In this document: positions 1 through 15,420 of the stretch, one piece after another
Numbering within the stretch: position 1 is the first letter of the stretch
Layout of the letters: the number at the start of each line of letters is the position of its first letter
DNA from: Anaeromyces robustus
Taxonomy: Eukaryota; Neocallimastigomycota; Neocallimastigomycetes; Neocallimastigales; Neocallimastigaceae
Direction: 5' to 3'
Assembly (NCBI GenBank): GCA_002104895.1
Contig: MCFG01000027.1
Location: 195,001 to 259,000, forward strand
DNA length: 64,000 bases
The notes under the pieces: generated by a model
Seen by the model: only the letters and a program-made list of their open reading frames with translations
The model's database searches: none
What the model was told of the DNA's origin: nothing
Made by a program: the position numbers and the translations under genes

Positions 1-17
1 ATTAAATATTAAAGAAA

Positions 18-3601
<3,584 letters not shown>

Positions 3602-4802
3602 ATAAAAAAAATTCTATGCATATAAAAGAGTTAAATAAATATATTATCTATATACCTATTAATAAAGGAAACAAAAAAAAAAAAAAAAAAAAGAATAATA
3701 TATTTATTTTATACTTTTTAAATATGCATATATGATTGTTAATTAGTTAAATAGATATATAATAAATATATTATATATATCTTATTAAAAGAAAAATATA
3801 ATTTATTTATTTATAGTTTTTATATATCTATTTATATATATATGAATGAATGATAGATATAAGGATAATAATATATCCTATATTATATCCTATCATATAA
3901 TATATACCAAAAAGATTATTATTGTTTCTTTTTCTTTTTTCTTTATTTTTATATAACTATAAATAAATTTAAAAAAAAAGAAAAGAAAAGATAAATAAAA
4001 ACAATCAAAGATACATTAATAATAATAAAAAGAAAGGAAAAAACATCAACAACAACAAAAGTAAATAGTAAAACAAATAAAAAGAATAAAGTAATAAATT
4101 AAAAAAAATAATAATAACAATAATAATATATTTCAATTATTATTTAATTTATTACTTTTTTTTCTTTTACTTTTTTTTTTTACTACATTTATCATATATA
4201 ATGTAAAAAAAAAACAAAAACAAACATGAACAAATATTTTTATTTGTATATTTTATCAGTCATATTAATTGTTTATTATAGTTTTTTTTTTTAAATATTG
4301 ACTGTACTATTCTTTATTAATTATTATATATAATTAAATATTTTATTTTATTTTTTTTTTTTTCATGTTTTCTTTTCTTTTATATACATATAATTCATTA
4401 TTATCATAAAATATTTTATGAAAAAAAAAAATATAAACTATTATTATTATCAATGTTATAATAATGTATCAATATTTAAATAATAAAATAATTTGAGTTT
4501 TTTAACAAATTATTTTATTATATATTATCAATAATAATATATAATTTTAAATAAGAATCAACAAATAAAATAAAAAAAAAAGTAAACCAATAAAATATTT
4601 AATGTTTTCATGTATTTTTTTATGCAATATTATTAATGAATGTTTTATTATTTTATTCTTTTCTTTTTCTTTTTTTTTTTTAATTTTTAATTTTATTTCA
4701 AGTTAACATTATTATTATGTTATTATATAATATTATTATAAAATCATAAAATATTATATTTTTTAATAATATTATTAATAATATTAATAATATTCATGTT
4801 CA

Positions 4803-4883
4803 TTATCCATATAATGTTATCAAAGTAACTTTATTTTCTCCATTAATTAATTTAATTCTATCTTGATTTAAAGATATAATTTT
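4803..4883 (-). pseudogene. Possible terminal exon or gene relic
   Basis: On the minus strand an acceptor-like TTATTCAG is followed by 26 codons and a stop (KIISLNQDRIKLINGENKV...), with codon usage like the real genes here. A further open stretch upstream (about 4950-5030) reads NDNIQEIYNDSNSSSDKVDN and then meets a stop. No complete gene can be built, so this is more likely debris than a functional locus. I do not recognise the family. Confidence 0.25.
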
Positions 4884-5657
4884 CTGAATAATTAACAAAA
4901 AAAAAAAACAAAAAAAAAATTATTAAACATTCTAAACTATATATTATTGTAATTATCAACTTTATCGGAACTACTATTTGAATCATTGTATATTTCTTGA
5001 ATATTGTCATTTGTTATGTAAAAAAAAAAAAAGTTAACCCCTGAACTAATAATAAAATTTTATTATCTATTTTCGTATATTATTTATTATAGTGTTAATT
5101 GTATCAGCTATGTAAAATAATGATATAACATTTTTTTTTTTTACATAAAATCGTATCTATTTTAAAAATATACATGATAAGGTAATAAAATATTTGAATT
5201 GTATATATTCATAGTATTATGAAAAACTTTTCAATAATATATAATGTAAATAATATATTTATTATACTATACTATAAATATTTTTTATTTTTTATTTTTG
5301 TTTTTAGGATTATCATTATTAGAATTGAATATATTTCTATTTAAAATAATAGAATCTTCATAATTATAGCACAGAAAAGTATCTTTTGCAGCAAGGATAT
5401 AATGATTTGATGTAATAAATGATAATTAACTATTTTTGATACATGTTTATCAAATTATGATTTATTATAGTATTTTTTAACCTATATTTATTATAATTGT
5501 AAATTCTTTTATATAAAAATCAAAATACTCTAATAAATTTATTTGTAAATAATAATTTTTTTCAAATTTAAAAGTGAATTTTAATTTTTTTTTTTTTACT
5601 TATTCGATAAAGCATTTTAAAATAAATTTTTATATATTTTTTTTTTAAAAAAAAGTT

Positions 5658-5755
5658 AAAAAGTTAACCAATAAAAATATTGATTTCATTAAATATTAAA
5701 ATTGTTATTATAATAATTTTAATATTTAAATAAATCAATATTTTTAACTTTTTTT
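5658..5755. repeat. Long imperfect palindrome
   Basis: The left arm contains AATATTGATTT then AAATATTAAAATT; the right arm carries the reverse complement, ending in AAATCAATATTTTTAAC. The arms are about 40 bp, the centre is GTTATTATAATAA, and T and A runs flank it. It could extrude as a cruciform or be a MITE-like remnant. Confidence 0.7.
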
Positions 5756-6528
5756 TTTTTTTTTTTTTAATTTAATAAATAGTTATAGAATTAAAAAATT
5801 AAAAATAATTTATTTTATAATATTATAAAATAATAAAATTGTTATTATATATATAAATAAGAATTTTATATATTTTATTTTATATTTATATATTTTTATG
5901 TAATATATATAATGTTATTGTTATATATATTACATAAAAAAGAGGATTCTAAGAATGTGTGGTAAGATCAAGGATGCAACTAGTTCTTCTATTATATGTT
6001 CTAAAATATATTAATTTTAACATATGTGCTTTATAATATGATTGTCCACTTCTTATTGGTAACTGTATTTTTAATATGTATAAAATAATTTTATAGTGAA
6101 GTTGACATAGTTGCAAATGAAAATTAATAATTTTATAGAATTATTAATACTGATATTTCATCCAGTAAAACTATTTCTATATCAGAATCCTCAAAGATTC
6201 TCTAATGCACTTGAGCATGTTTTTTTATTCTGTTATTAATACAAATTCATTAATTTATTTATTTATTTATTTACTATTTATATTTTTATTCACTTATTAT
6301 CTATTCATATATTCATTCAATATCTATTCATTATCATTTCAATTATAATTGAATTTTCAGTTTTTTATTATGACAATTTATTTAATAACAAATTATTTCT
6401 AAAAACACATTGCCTCCGTTAAGTAAAAAAAATATAATAAATAATTATAAATATAATTTTATTAATATTATTTAATATTATTATTTAATATATTATCTAT
6501 GATTGTTTTGTTAATTTATTATTTGTTT

Positions 6529-6571
<43 letters not shown>

Positions 6572-6733
6572 TTAAATTTATTTATTTAATAAATAATTTT
6601 AAAATTAATTAATAATTAATAATTTATCCTTGGTTTGTTGTTGTTGATTTATTATTAGGGCTTGTAATTTTGTTTAATTATTTTTTATTTTTAAAAAATG
6701 AAAAAAAATAGGCATTACCAACTTTTTTATATA

Positions 6734-6793
6734 ACAGAATATATTGAAATATATTTTATTTTTTAATGGATAATATATTTAAATATATTCTGT
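6734..6793. repeat. Hairpin-forming inverted repeat
   Basis: Arms 6734-6754 and 6773-6793 are 21 bp each and differ at one position (ACAGAATATATT core), separated by about 18 bases. Confidence 0.75.
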
Positions 6794-7517
6794 AATTTAT
6801 AATTTGTAATTTATCCATGAATTTATTATTAATAAAAAATAAAAACAATTTTTTAATATAAAATAAAATTACAAAAAATTTAAATAATAATAAATAATAA
6901 TAAATAATATTTAATATATTAGTAATATATTAAATCTATTAGTAATATTTATTTAAATATTCATTTATTATTTAACTATTAATTTATTTAATTAATTAAT
7001 TAATTATTTATTTATTTTATTATCTTTATTATTATTATTAACAAAAATTTTATTTTATTTTATAGTTTTACACTTTATTTATCAATTTTAATATTTTAAT
7101 ATTTAATATTTAATATTTTAATATTTTAATAATTTGATGAATAAATTCTTATTTCAATTGTATAATATATTGTAATGTATTGTAATATATAATAAATATA
7201 TGATCTTTTAAATAGAATAAAAAGAATTTTTAAATGATTAATTAAAAAAAAAATTTTTTTTATTATAAAAAAAGAAAAAAAAATTTTAAATGGAAAAATG
7301 ATAAATAAATTAAATATATGTTTAATATATATTAGAATATATTATTAATAATACATTAATAATTAAATTATATATAAAATATGTATATTACTAATACATT
7401 TTAATATATTACGATATTTCTTTTATTTCTTTTTGTTTTTTTTTATTTTATTTTATTTTTAAAAGTTTTCTATAAAATTTATTATTCTTTTTTTTTTTTA
7501 TTTATTTTTCAAATTTT

Positions 7518-7549
<32 letters not shown>

Positions 7550-7780
7550 TAAAAAAAGAAATTTAAAAAAAAAAGGTAATTAAAAAATTATGATAAATTT
7601 ATTAATAAAAAATTGTTAATATTATTTTATAACTAAATGTTATAATATTTAATAAATATATATATATATTTTTAAATATAAATAAATAAATAAATAGGAA
7701 TTATATATATTTATAAATATATATCTTTTTATTAGAGAAAAATTATTAGAAAAATTAATTCTATATAAGAAAAAAAAAAA

Positions 7781-8725
7781 ATGAGTACATTTTTCAGAAA
7801 TTTTAGAGGTAATGCTGATGTTGCTGGAAGTTCCAGTAATAATGTTGAAGATGATTATTATACTTTAATTGATTATTATGCTATACTTGGTGTTGACCCA
7901 AAAGCTACACCAGAACAAATTCGTGAAGCTTATATTGAACTTGCTGTTAAAAATCATCCAGATAATATATATGAAGATGCTTCTTACAATGAACATGCTG
8001 AAGATCAAGAATATCAACGTAATGTTAAAAAACGTTTCCAACAAATTAACCAAGCTTATTTCATACTTTCTGATCCTCAACGTCGTCAAATATATGATTC
8101 ACAATATAATGAATATTGTTTTGCAGCTAATAGTAACTTTGAAGTGGAACATAATGTTTCTGCCAAGAAATGTAAAAGAAATCCAAATACCAATAATATT
8201 TATAAATATGAAAGAGCAGCTGATCCAGATAAGATTTTTGGTAATGTCTTTGAAGAACTTTTCACTCCTTCTCCAGATATTCAAAAACCACATACTTTCT
8301 GGAAACCTTTAGGTGGTGCTGCTGGTATTGTTCTTGGTTTTATTTGTATGAATATGCCAGGTGCTGTTGCTGGTGGTATTGCTGGTGCTAAACTTGGTCA
8401 AATTAGAGATAGTAAAGGTAAAATATATATATATATAAATATATAAGAATTGGAATATTTTTTATTAAAGAATTCCAAAATTAAATTATTATTTTAAATT
8501 CATAAAAATATTAATATTAATATAATATAATTTAATATAATATAATATAATATACTAATAAAATATAATATCTATTTATTAAAAATAAATTATAAATAAA
8601 TAAATAAAATAATAGGTTGTAGTGTTTATGATGCTTTTAAAAAATTAGATAAGAGTAAGAAGGCTCAAATTCTTTCTGAAATAACAAAAGAAGTCGTACA
8701 ACGTGCAGCTGCTATAAAGAAATAA
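7781..8725 (+). CDS. DnaJ (Hsp40) domain protein with glycine-zipper segment
   Basis: Exons 7781-8417 and 8616-8725 (phase-1 GT-AG intron of 198 bp) give 248 aa. The J domain lies at about residues 32-107 with the Hsp70-stimulating HPD at 59-61 (KNHPDN), preceded by YAILGVDPKAT and followed by the helix III/IV segment FQQINQAYFILSDPQRR. A Gly/Ala-rich stretch (about 178-206, GGAAGIVLGF ... GGIAGAKLG) resembles a glycine zipper that could insert into or lie on a membrane. The C-terminus (SVYDAFKKLDKSKKAQIL...) matches the tail commonly seen in fungal J proteins of this type. There is no zinc-finger or type I/II substrate domain, so it is a class C J protein and a likely Hsp70 co-chaperone. It is convergent with the small heat-shock gene downstream. 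The start is preceded by an A-rich leader. Confidence 0.9.
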
Positions 8726-8892
8726 AAAAGTAAAAAATAAATAAATAAGTAATTTTCTTTATCTTTAACAAAAGTTACAAGTAAAATGAAAAAAAAAAAG
8801 CATATCTTTAAAAATTTCTTTTATTTATTATAAATAAGTATTATTAACATTAATTAATGTTAAATGACCTAAACAATTCAAATATTCAATTT

Positions 8893-8923
<31 letters not shown>

Positions 8924-9297
8924 GAAACAAATAAACAATATCAAACGGTATTAAAAAATAAAAAAAAAAAAAAATAAATAAAAAAAAAAAAAAAAACGAA
9001 ATGACAAAACGAATGACACAAGCGAATAAACAAAAAAAAAATATAAATATAATTATAAATATAAAAATATATAGATATAATAAAAATATGAAAGAATGAA
9101 AGAAGAATAAGAAAAAAAAAAGTATATATTAAAAAAAAAAGATAGCTAAAAATATAATCAAGATAAATATTTTTAATAATTTCTTTTTTTTTTTTTTTTA
9201 ATATCAAAACCTTTTCTTTGTTTAATTACATTTAAAAAAGAAAAAAAAAATATTTTAATTTAAAAATTATTTTTATTATTATTCATTTTTTATTTCA

Positions 9298-9333
<36 letters not shown>

Positions 9334-10265
9334 GAAAAGAAATAAAAAAAAACTCTGTATATAAATAATAATAATAATAATAAAATTTAAAAAAAAAAAA
9401 ATATTAAAATATTATATGGTATGTATTATTTAATGAATAATATATAATTGTCGTGGTTATAATATTTTATATTTTTTAATATTTTAAAATATTTTTTTTT
9501 TATTTTTATTTTTATTTTTTTATTTTTTTCGTATTTTATATAATTATATAATTATGTATATATTTTTATAAATATATATTATTATTATTATTTTTTTTTA
9601 ATCATTTACAAACGTTTCAAACCAATGAAATTATATTTATTTTATTATAAATATATTTCATTTCCTTTTTTTTTTAACCTAATAATTTTTTTTTTTTTAA
9701 AATTTGTAAAAAAAGTATATAAAAAAATATAAAAAAAAAAAAAAAAAAAACATAAAAAATATCTAATAATATAGTAATATTGCAAATATTAATGAATAAA
9801 AAAAATAATTATATTTTTTTTAAACAAAAAAAAAAAAAAAAAAAGAAAATGAACCAAACATCTATTTTACCTTTTTAATATATATATTTTTTTATTTTTA
9901 ATTTTTATATTTATTTTTTAATTATTTATTTTTTTTTTATTATTATTATTATTTACATTTTATTATTGGTATCTTTTTTTTTCTTCAAATAATGCTTTTT
10001 TTTTTTATTTTTATTTGGTTTAATATTATATATTTCGAATTAATTTGTTTTTTTATATATATTATACATATATATTTAATGACATTTTTTTTTATTCTAG
10101 TGATTTTTTTTTTTAAAATAAATATTTGAAAGATAGGTGTGTTTTTATAAATATATATATATTTATTTTCTTTTTTTTTATTTTTTATTATTTTTTTATT
10201 TGCTATTATATATAAATATATTTATATATATATATATATTTTTTTTTTTTATTTTTTTTTTTAAA
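8726..10265. other. Convergent intergenic region, poly-A/T rich
   Basis: This lies between the 3' ends of the DnaJ and small heat-shock genes. It holds many A and T homopolymers, which must include both polyadenylation regions. Apparent ORFs here are Phe/Ile/Lys-rich products of T/A runs. I see no gene. Confidence 0.8.
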
Positions 10266-11223
10266 TTAAAGTTTGGAAATAGCAATTTGTCTATTTGGCT
10301 TCTTAATCTTTTCAATCTTAACCTTTATTTTATTTTTTTTTTTTTTTTGAATTTTTTTTTTTATTTTTTTGAAATATGATTTTATATTATATTTGAAAAA
10401 TGTTTTTTTTTAAGATATAATAAACAATATATATATATATTATTTTTTTAAGATATAATAAACAATATATATATATATAATATAAATAATAATTAAAGAA
10501 ATAGAAAAATATAAATATAAATTATTTTATTTTTTTTTAAATTATATATTATAAAAAAAAAAAGTTTATTTGAAATAGTTAATAAACGTTATATATTAAA
10601 GTATAAACGTATTAATAGTATTAGCATTATTTTTTTTAACTTTTATTATTATTATTATTATTATTTATTATTATTATTATAAAAAAAACTTACAGTTAAA
10701 ACACCATTTTTAAAAGAAGCTTCTACTTTATCTAAACATGGAAATTTAAAAGAATATTGAAAACTTTTATAATTTCTACCTTTAACAATAACATTCATTT
10801 TTTCTTTTTCTTTTTCATTTTCTTCCTTTTTATCTTCTTTTTTATTTTCTTTTTCTTCTTTTTTTTGTTCCGATTTTATTGTAAGTGTACCATCAGCTTC
10901 ACATTCAATAACAATATCTTCAACAGAAAAACCTGGAACATCTATTATATTTGAAAGTTTTTTTTTAAATAAAAGTTAATTGATAATAATAATAATAATA
11001 ATAATATATATGAATATATCAATATTTAAAATGTTTTTTAACTATTTTTTTTAAAAAAAAATTATATATTATATATACCCATTTCAATAATATATTCTTT
11101 ATTATTTTCAGAAATATCATATCTGACAGGTTTTTCCATTTCTAAAAAACGGTCACTAGCATCGAAAATAGTATTAGGAATTAATAATTCTGGAAATAAA
11201 CGATATGGAAAAAATAATGGCAT
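10266..11223 (-). CDS. Small heat-shock protein (Hsp20/alpha-crystallin)
   Basis: Three exons on the minus strand, 11223-11079, 10941-10694 and 10322-10266 (introns in phases 1 and 0), encode 149 aa. The alpha-crystallin domain reads YDISENNKEYIIEMDVPGFS ..., then ECEADGTLTIKSEQ, and ends in the hallmark NGVLTVKI. The C-terminal QIAI is the I-x-I/V motif that docks into the neighbouring subunit during oligomer assembly. A very charged Glu/Lys insertion (about 20 residues) lies mid-domain where many small Hsps have their variable loop. The protein should act as an ATP-independent holdase. The gene is easy to miss because no exon gives a long ORF. Intron 2 contains two copies of AAGATATAATAAACAATA. 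A perfect heat-shock element lies about 390 bp upstream. Confidence 0.9.
10404..10480. repeat. Two-copy tandem repeat in the hsp20 intron
   Basis: AAGATATAATAAACAATA followed by an AT run occurs twice, about 40 bp apart, within intron 2 of the small heat-shock gene. Confidence 0.85.
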
Positions 11224-11612
11224 TTTTGACTTTATATTGTAATAAAAAAAAAAAAATTAAATCAATTTATGAATAAAATAATTTATATATATATATATAT
11301 TTTTTATAAAACTTGTTAAATATGTAATTTAATTTATTTATTTTTTTATTATATATTATTTATTATTTATTATTATTATTCGTACTTTATTTTATTTGTT
11401 TTTTTAAAAAAAAAAAAAAAAATTAATATTAAAAAAATTATGAATTTTAAAAAAAAATATGAAATATATATTTTTTCTCTCTTTATATAGTTTTCAAAAT
11501 TTTAAAAAAAAATTTTTTTTTTTAATATTTTCATATGTGTTATGAAAAAAAATAAAAAATCAAATTTCTTTTTTTTATACATAGAATAAATAATAATAAT
11601 AAAAAAAAAAGT

Positions 11613-11625
11613 TTCTAGAAATTTC
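11613..11625. promoter_or_regulatory. Heat-shock element (three perfect units)
   Basis: TTC-TA-GAA-AT-TTC is a perfect TTCnnGAAnnTTC site, the binding sequence for trimeric heat-shock factor. It lies about 390 bp upstream of the small heat-shock start codon on the side expected for its promoter. The match is seen; function is inferred. Confidence 0.6.
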
Positions 11626-12480
11626 AATTTTTTTTTATGTATTTATATTCCACTTTTTATTATCATAAAATAAAATAAAAAAAAAATTATTTAAATGTAA
11701 TATGTAATATATAATTAATTACATAAATTTATGTAAAAATTTTAATGTATCTTTTAATATCTTTTAATTGTTTAGTTTATAAATTTATAAATTTATGTAT
11801 AAATCATATGATTTTTTGTTCATTTTATTTTTATTTTTATTTTATTTTATTTTATTTTATTTTCATCATCCTTTTTTAGTTATAATTTTGTTGTTGTTTT
11901 TAATTTTAATATGATTTATTATAAATTCATTATTATAGCAATTTTATGTTTATTTTTATTTTTTTTTTACATTATTTTAAAATTATTTTGTATATAAAAA
12001 AAGTTTTTCTTATCATTTTATAGAAAGTAATTTTAAAGAAATATTACTTTTTTTTTTTTCCTTTCTATAATAAAAGTAATATATTAATATAACATAAAAA
12101 TAAAAAATAAAGGAATAAAATGAAATACATAGAAAACAATCTATACAAATACAAATCTTTTTATTTTTAGTTTTTTTATAATAGAGTTTTAAGATTGTTC
12201 TTGTTCATATTATTGTATTATTATTAGAATTATTACTATTTATGCTTTTTTACTTTTATTATTTTTTATTTTCAATAATTTTATAAGAATATATATATTA
12301 ATATATTTAAAATTATAAGGATCAAAATCAAATATAATTTTATAAAAGAGTTCATTAAACAAAAATTTAAATAATTTCTACTTTTTATAAATATTTATTT
12401 ATCTATTTATTTACATATTTATATATTTATATGTTTTGTTTACTATATATATGTTTAATTATCAAAATATATTTATACAA

Positions 12481-12543
12481 GATTACAAATTATCATTATA
12501 AAATTACAAATTATCATTATAAAATTACAAATTATCATTATAA
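12481..12543. repeat. Three-copy 21-bp tandem repeat
   Basis: AAATTACAAATTATCATTATA repeated three times head to tail with almost no divergence (the first copy starts with G). Confidence 0.9.
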
Positions 12544-12796
12544 TTAATTATCTTTAGTCTCGAATTTTTTTTTTTTTTTTTTTCGAAAAAAAACCTTTTA
12601 TCTTAAAAATATTATGATTAAAACACTGAAAACCGAAAGTTCATTTGGTAAATAAAAAAAAAAAATAAAATAAAAAAAGTTTTACTATTTGGATTTTATT
12701 CCTTTTCTTTCTAAATAAAATGTTTCATTATTATAAAGAAAAATGTATATAACAAGGAAATTTATAGGAAGAAAAACTTAAAAAAAAAATTATTAG

Positions 12797-12834
<38 letters not shown>

Positions 12835-13011
12835 TATTTCTAATATATAGATCCTAAAAAAGGAAGGAAGTCTATAATAATTTTTTTTGAGGAAAAGAAG
12901 ATTATTAATAAATAAAATTTAAATTCTATAACAACTATAAAGCATAAAGCAATCGTCTATAAATTTCATTAATTTATTAATCCTATATATATATATATAT
13001 ATATATACATT

Positions 13012-14720
13012 ATTCGAGAAATAGTTAAATTAAAAGCCTTAAATAAAAAAACCTTATAATATAGAATTGTATTATACAATTATACTTTTTTTTTTTAAAC
13101 ATACAATTTGTATATTATCTTTATTGAATTTAAATATTAATATACATGAATCATAAAAAAAAAAAAATAAAAAAAAAAAAAAAAGATACTACTACTAATA
13201 ATAATAATAAAAAAAAAACCAGTAAAACATTATAGATAAATAATGAAATAATACTGGAGGGTATAAAGTAGTAGTATAATAATAGTAATACATAAAAAAA
13301 AAAAAACAATAAATTCATAACTAGTCTTATCCTATTCCATTTGAGTCCGGTAATAAGGATAATTCGACATTTGCCCCTACTTAGGCTAGGATAGGTTGGC
13401 TCTACTGCCTACTGTGTTATCAGTATTGACGTTTCTTGAAGAGATTTTTTTGGGTTTTTTTTTTTTTTTTTGAATTTTATTGAACAATATATATATATTA
13501 ACATTAATGTTGTCTTTTTTTATTTTTACAAACAAATAGGTATAGGATATCATTCCATAGTTAGAAGCCGTAGATCCCAACAAGAATAGGGATTTTTGAA
13601 TATGTTTTCCAGATTTCAGTCTGACACTTTAACAAACATTTCCATTTTCCATTTTTTTTATTATATTAACAATTGTTACCTATTTTTTTAAAAAGAAAAA
13701 ATAAAAAAAAAATAAAAAAAAATAAAATAAAAATAAATTCGATTAACTGTTAACCATTTTTTTCTATTTTCCTATTTTCCTATTTTTCCTAAAATATCGC
13801 AATATTCCATGATATTTATTGTGTTTTCATTATTTAGTAAAATTAGTTTTATAACCCCTTTTAACCCATATATTATTAATTCTACCATTATCTACACTAG
13901 AATTATATCACTCCAGGTCCTATATATTAAAAACTATTAAAAAAAGATTTTCTAAAAAAATAAATAATAAAAAAGTTTCTATCTAAATCGGGGGAGGGTT
14001 TTCTTTTTTTTTTTTTAGACTAAAGAAAGAGACTATACTTCCATGTTTTTTTTTTTTAAATATTATAGAATAGTTATTAATACATTTTAGAATTAGTACA
14101 ATAAATAAATAAATAAATATAAAAATAGATTAAATAAAAAACAAATTACTATCTAAAAAATCTATAATATAACACAAATTTAATCTATAACCTAAATTTA
14201 ATATTAAAGAAGGATAAAAAAAAAAAAAAATATATATATATAATAAAATTTTTTGAATTAATAATATTTTTTTTTTTTATAATTTCATAGGGGGTATAGT
14301 ACATACATACATATTAATTCCGAATTTTTCACTTCTCTCCTTTCTAAAATGATAAAATATATATATAAAACAAAAAAAAAAAAAAAAAAAAAAAAAAAAG
14401 AAAAGTTAACCTCTGAATTTAAAGAAAAATGTGGTTGTGTCCGTATCCGTGTGTGTCCACTAAACTCTTTCCCTTGGACTCCCTTGACTTCCTTGGGCTC
14501 CCTTGGGTAAATCGTCATCCTTTCTAACAAAAAAAAAAAAAAAGATGACACTCCAAAGATCCCTCTGTTGGTTGAAAATATAATATCGCGGATTCATAGA
14601 TATTATCAATATTATTATCATTATTATTAATTATTATTATTATGTCCTTATTGATTTCGAACGTCGACGCCTTTTGGTCGGATAAATTATAAAAAATATA
14701 GGGTAAAGCACACCACCTTT
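13012..14720. mobile_element. Dispersed non-coding repeat, fullest copy (part 1 + part 2)
   Basis: This stretch is less A+T-rich than its surroundings and has recognisable counterparts elsewhere in the window. Part 1 (about 13012-13810) matches 58531-59200: shared islands include ATTAAAAGCCTT, AATACTGGAGGG, CTACTGTGTTATCAG, ATTGACGTT, TTATTGAACAATATATA and CAACAAGAAT. Part 2 (about 13850-14700) matches 51830-52325: shared ACTTCCATGTTTTT, ACTATCTAAAAAATCTATA, GTGTCCACTAAACTCT and AAGATGAC. Both halves keep the same strand. No transposase or reverse transcriptase frame is visible. It may be a non-autonomous element, a long solo LTR or a relic of a larger transposon; the class cannot be fixed by eye. 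Confidence 0.6.
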
Positions 14721-14948
14721 GAACGATAATATATATATATACATAGACATTTTTGTAAAATAACTCAATAAGATCTAAAAAGAAAGAAAAAAAAAACACC
14801 ATAACCTTTTTTTTTTTATAAACACATAATATAAAAGAAAGAGAAACACTTAAATAAAACACTATAAAAAATAAAATAAAAAAAAAAACACTTTTTTTTA
14901 CTAATTACGTGTTATGGATAATTTTATTTTTTTATTTTCTCAGGATTT

Positions 14949-14978
14949 GGAAAAAATTTAATATATTAAATTTTTTCC
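14949..14978. repeat. Perfect 30-bp palindrome
   Basis: Each half is GGAAAAAATTTAATA and its exact complement; there is no loop. It is followed within 30 bp by a second hairpin (15009-15040). Confidence 0.95.
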
Positions 14979-15008
14979 TAAATGGACTAAATTTTTTTTT
15001 TTGTTTTT

Positions 15009-15040
15009 TGTTTTACCATATAAATATATATGGTAAAACA
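15009..15040. repeat. Hairpin, 13-bp perfect stem
   Basis: TGTTTTACCATAT on the left pairs exactly with ATATGGTAAAACA on the right around a short A/T centre. GC pairs in the stem make it stand out from the local AT noise. Confidence 0.9.
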
Positions 15041-15118
15041 GGTCGAATTGGTTGATTAAAAGTAAAAATGATTTTTATATTTTTTAGAATTTAGAGATTT
15101 TGATATTAATAAATATAT

Positions 15119-15159
15119 ATTTTTTATTATAATTTTAAAAAATAATTATAATAAAAAAT
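15119..15159. repeat. Hairpin, 16-bp perfect stem
   Basis: ATTTTTTATTATAATT and its exact reverse complement, separated by nine bases. Confidence 0.9.
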
Positions 15160-15185
15160 CATTAAAAATGAATTAAAAATAAAAA

Positions 15186-15324
15186 AATTTTTTATACGGG
15201 TTTTAATAATTTTTTTATACGGGTTTTAATAATTTTTTTATACGGGTTTTAATAATTTTTTTATACGGGTTTTAATAATTTTTTTATACGGGTTTTAATA
15301 AATTTTTATACAGGTTTTAATAAT
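15186..15324. repeat. Minisatellite with TATACGGGTTTTAATAA core
   Basis: Five nearly identical copies of a 23-bp unit (T-run, ATACGGG, TTTTAATAAT) plus a diverged sixth copy with CAGG in place of CGGG. The CGGG in each unit is strikingly GC-rich for this locus. Confidence 0.95.
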
Positions 15325-15386
15325 AAAATTAACTATAGTTATGCTATAGTAGTGTATTAAAATTAACTTTTATGTGTTTATTATCA

Positions 15387-15420
15387 TATATTCATATATT
15401 GTAAATAATATATGAATATA
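15387..15420. repeat. Hairpin, 14-bp perfect stem
   Basis: TATATTCATATATT and its exact reverse complement around GTAAAT. Confidence 0.85.

Larger units (their letters stand above)
3602..7780. other. Intergenic A+T-rich DNA with palindromes and weak gene relics
   Basis: Poly-A/T tracts and TTTA repeats (for example 6536-6572) dominate. Three hairpins stand out: 4481-4520, 5658-5755 and 6734-6793. Around 4800-5470 and 5941-6240 the base composition is less simple and short open stretches occur on either strand, interrupted by stops. I see no intact gene. Confidence 0.7.
11224..13011. other. Intergenic A+T-rich DNA upstream of the small heat-shock gene
   Basis: Holds the heat-shock element at 11613-11625 and three tandem copies of AAATTACAAATTATCATTATA (12481-12543). 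Otherwise there are homopolymers and AT microsatellites; I see no gene. Confidence 0.75.

Noticed and set aside
14285-14862. Overlapping minus ORFs in the dispersed repeat as a transposon protein
   Set aside because: They start or end in homopolymers, contain no reverse transcriptase, integrase or transposase motif, and the other copy does not keep the frame.
15186-15324. CRISPR array
   Set aside because: The 23-bp units are directly adjacent without spacers, and the host is a eukaryote, so this is a minisatellite.
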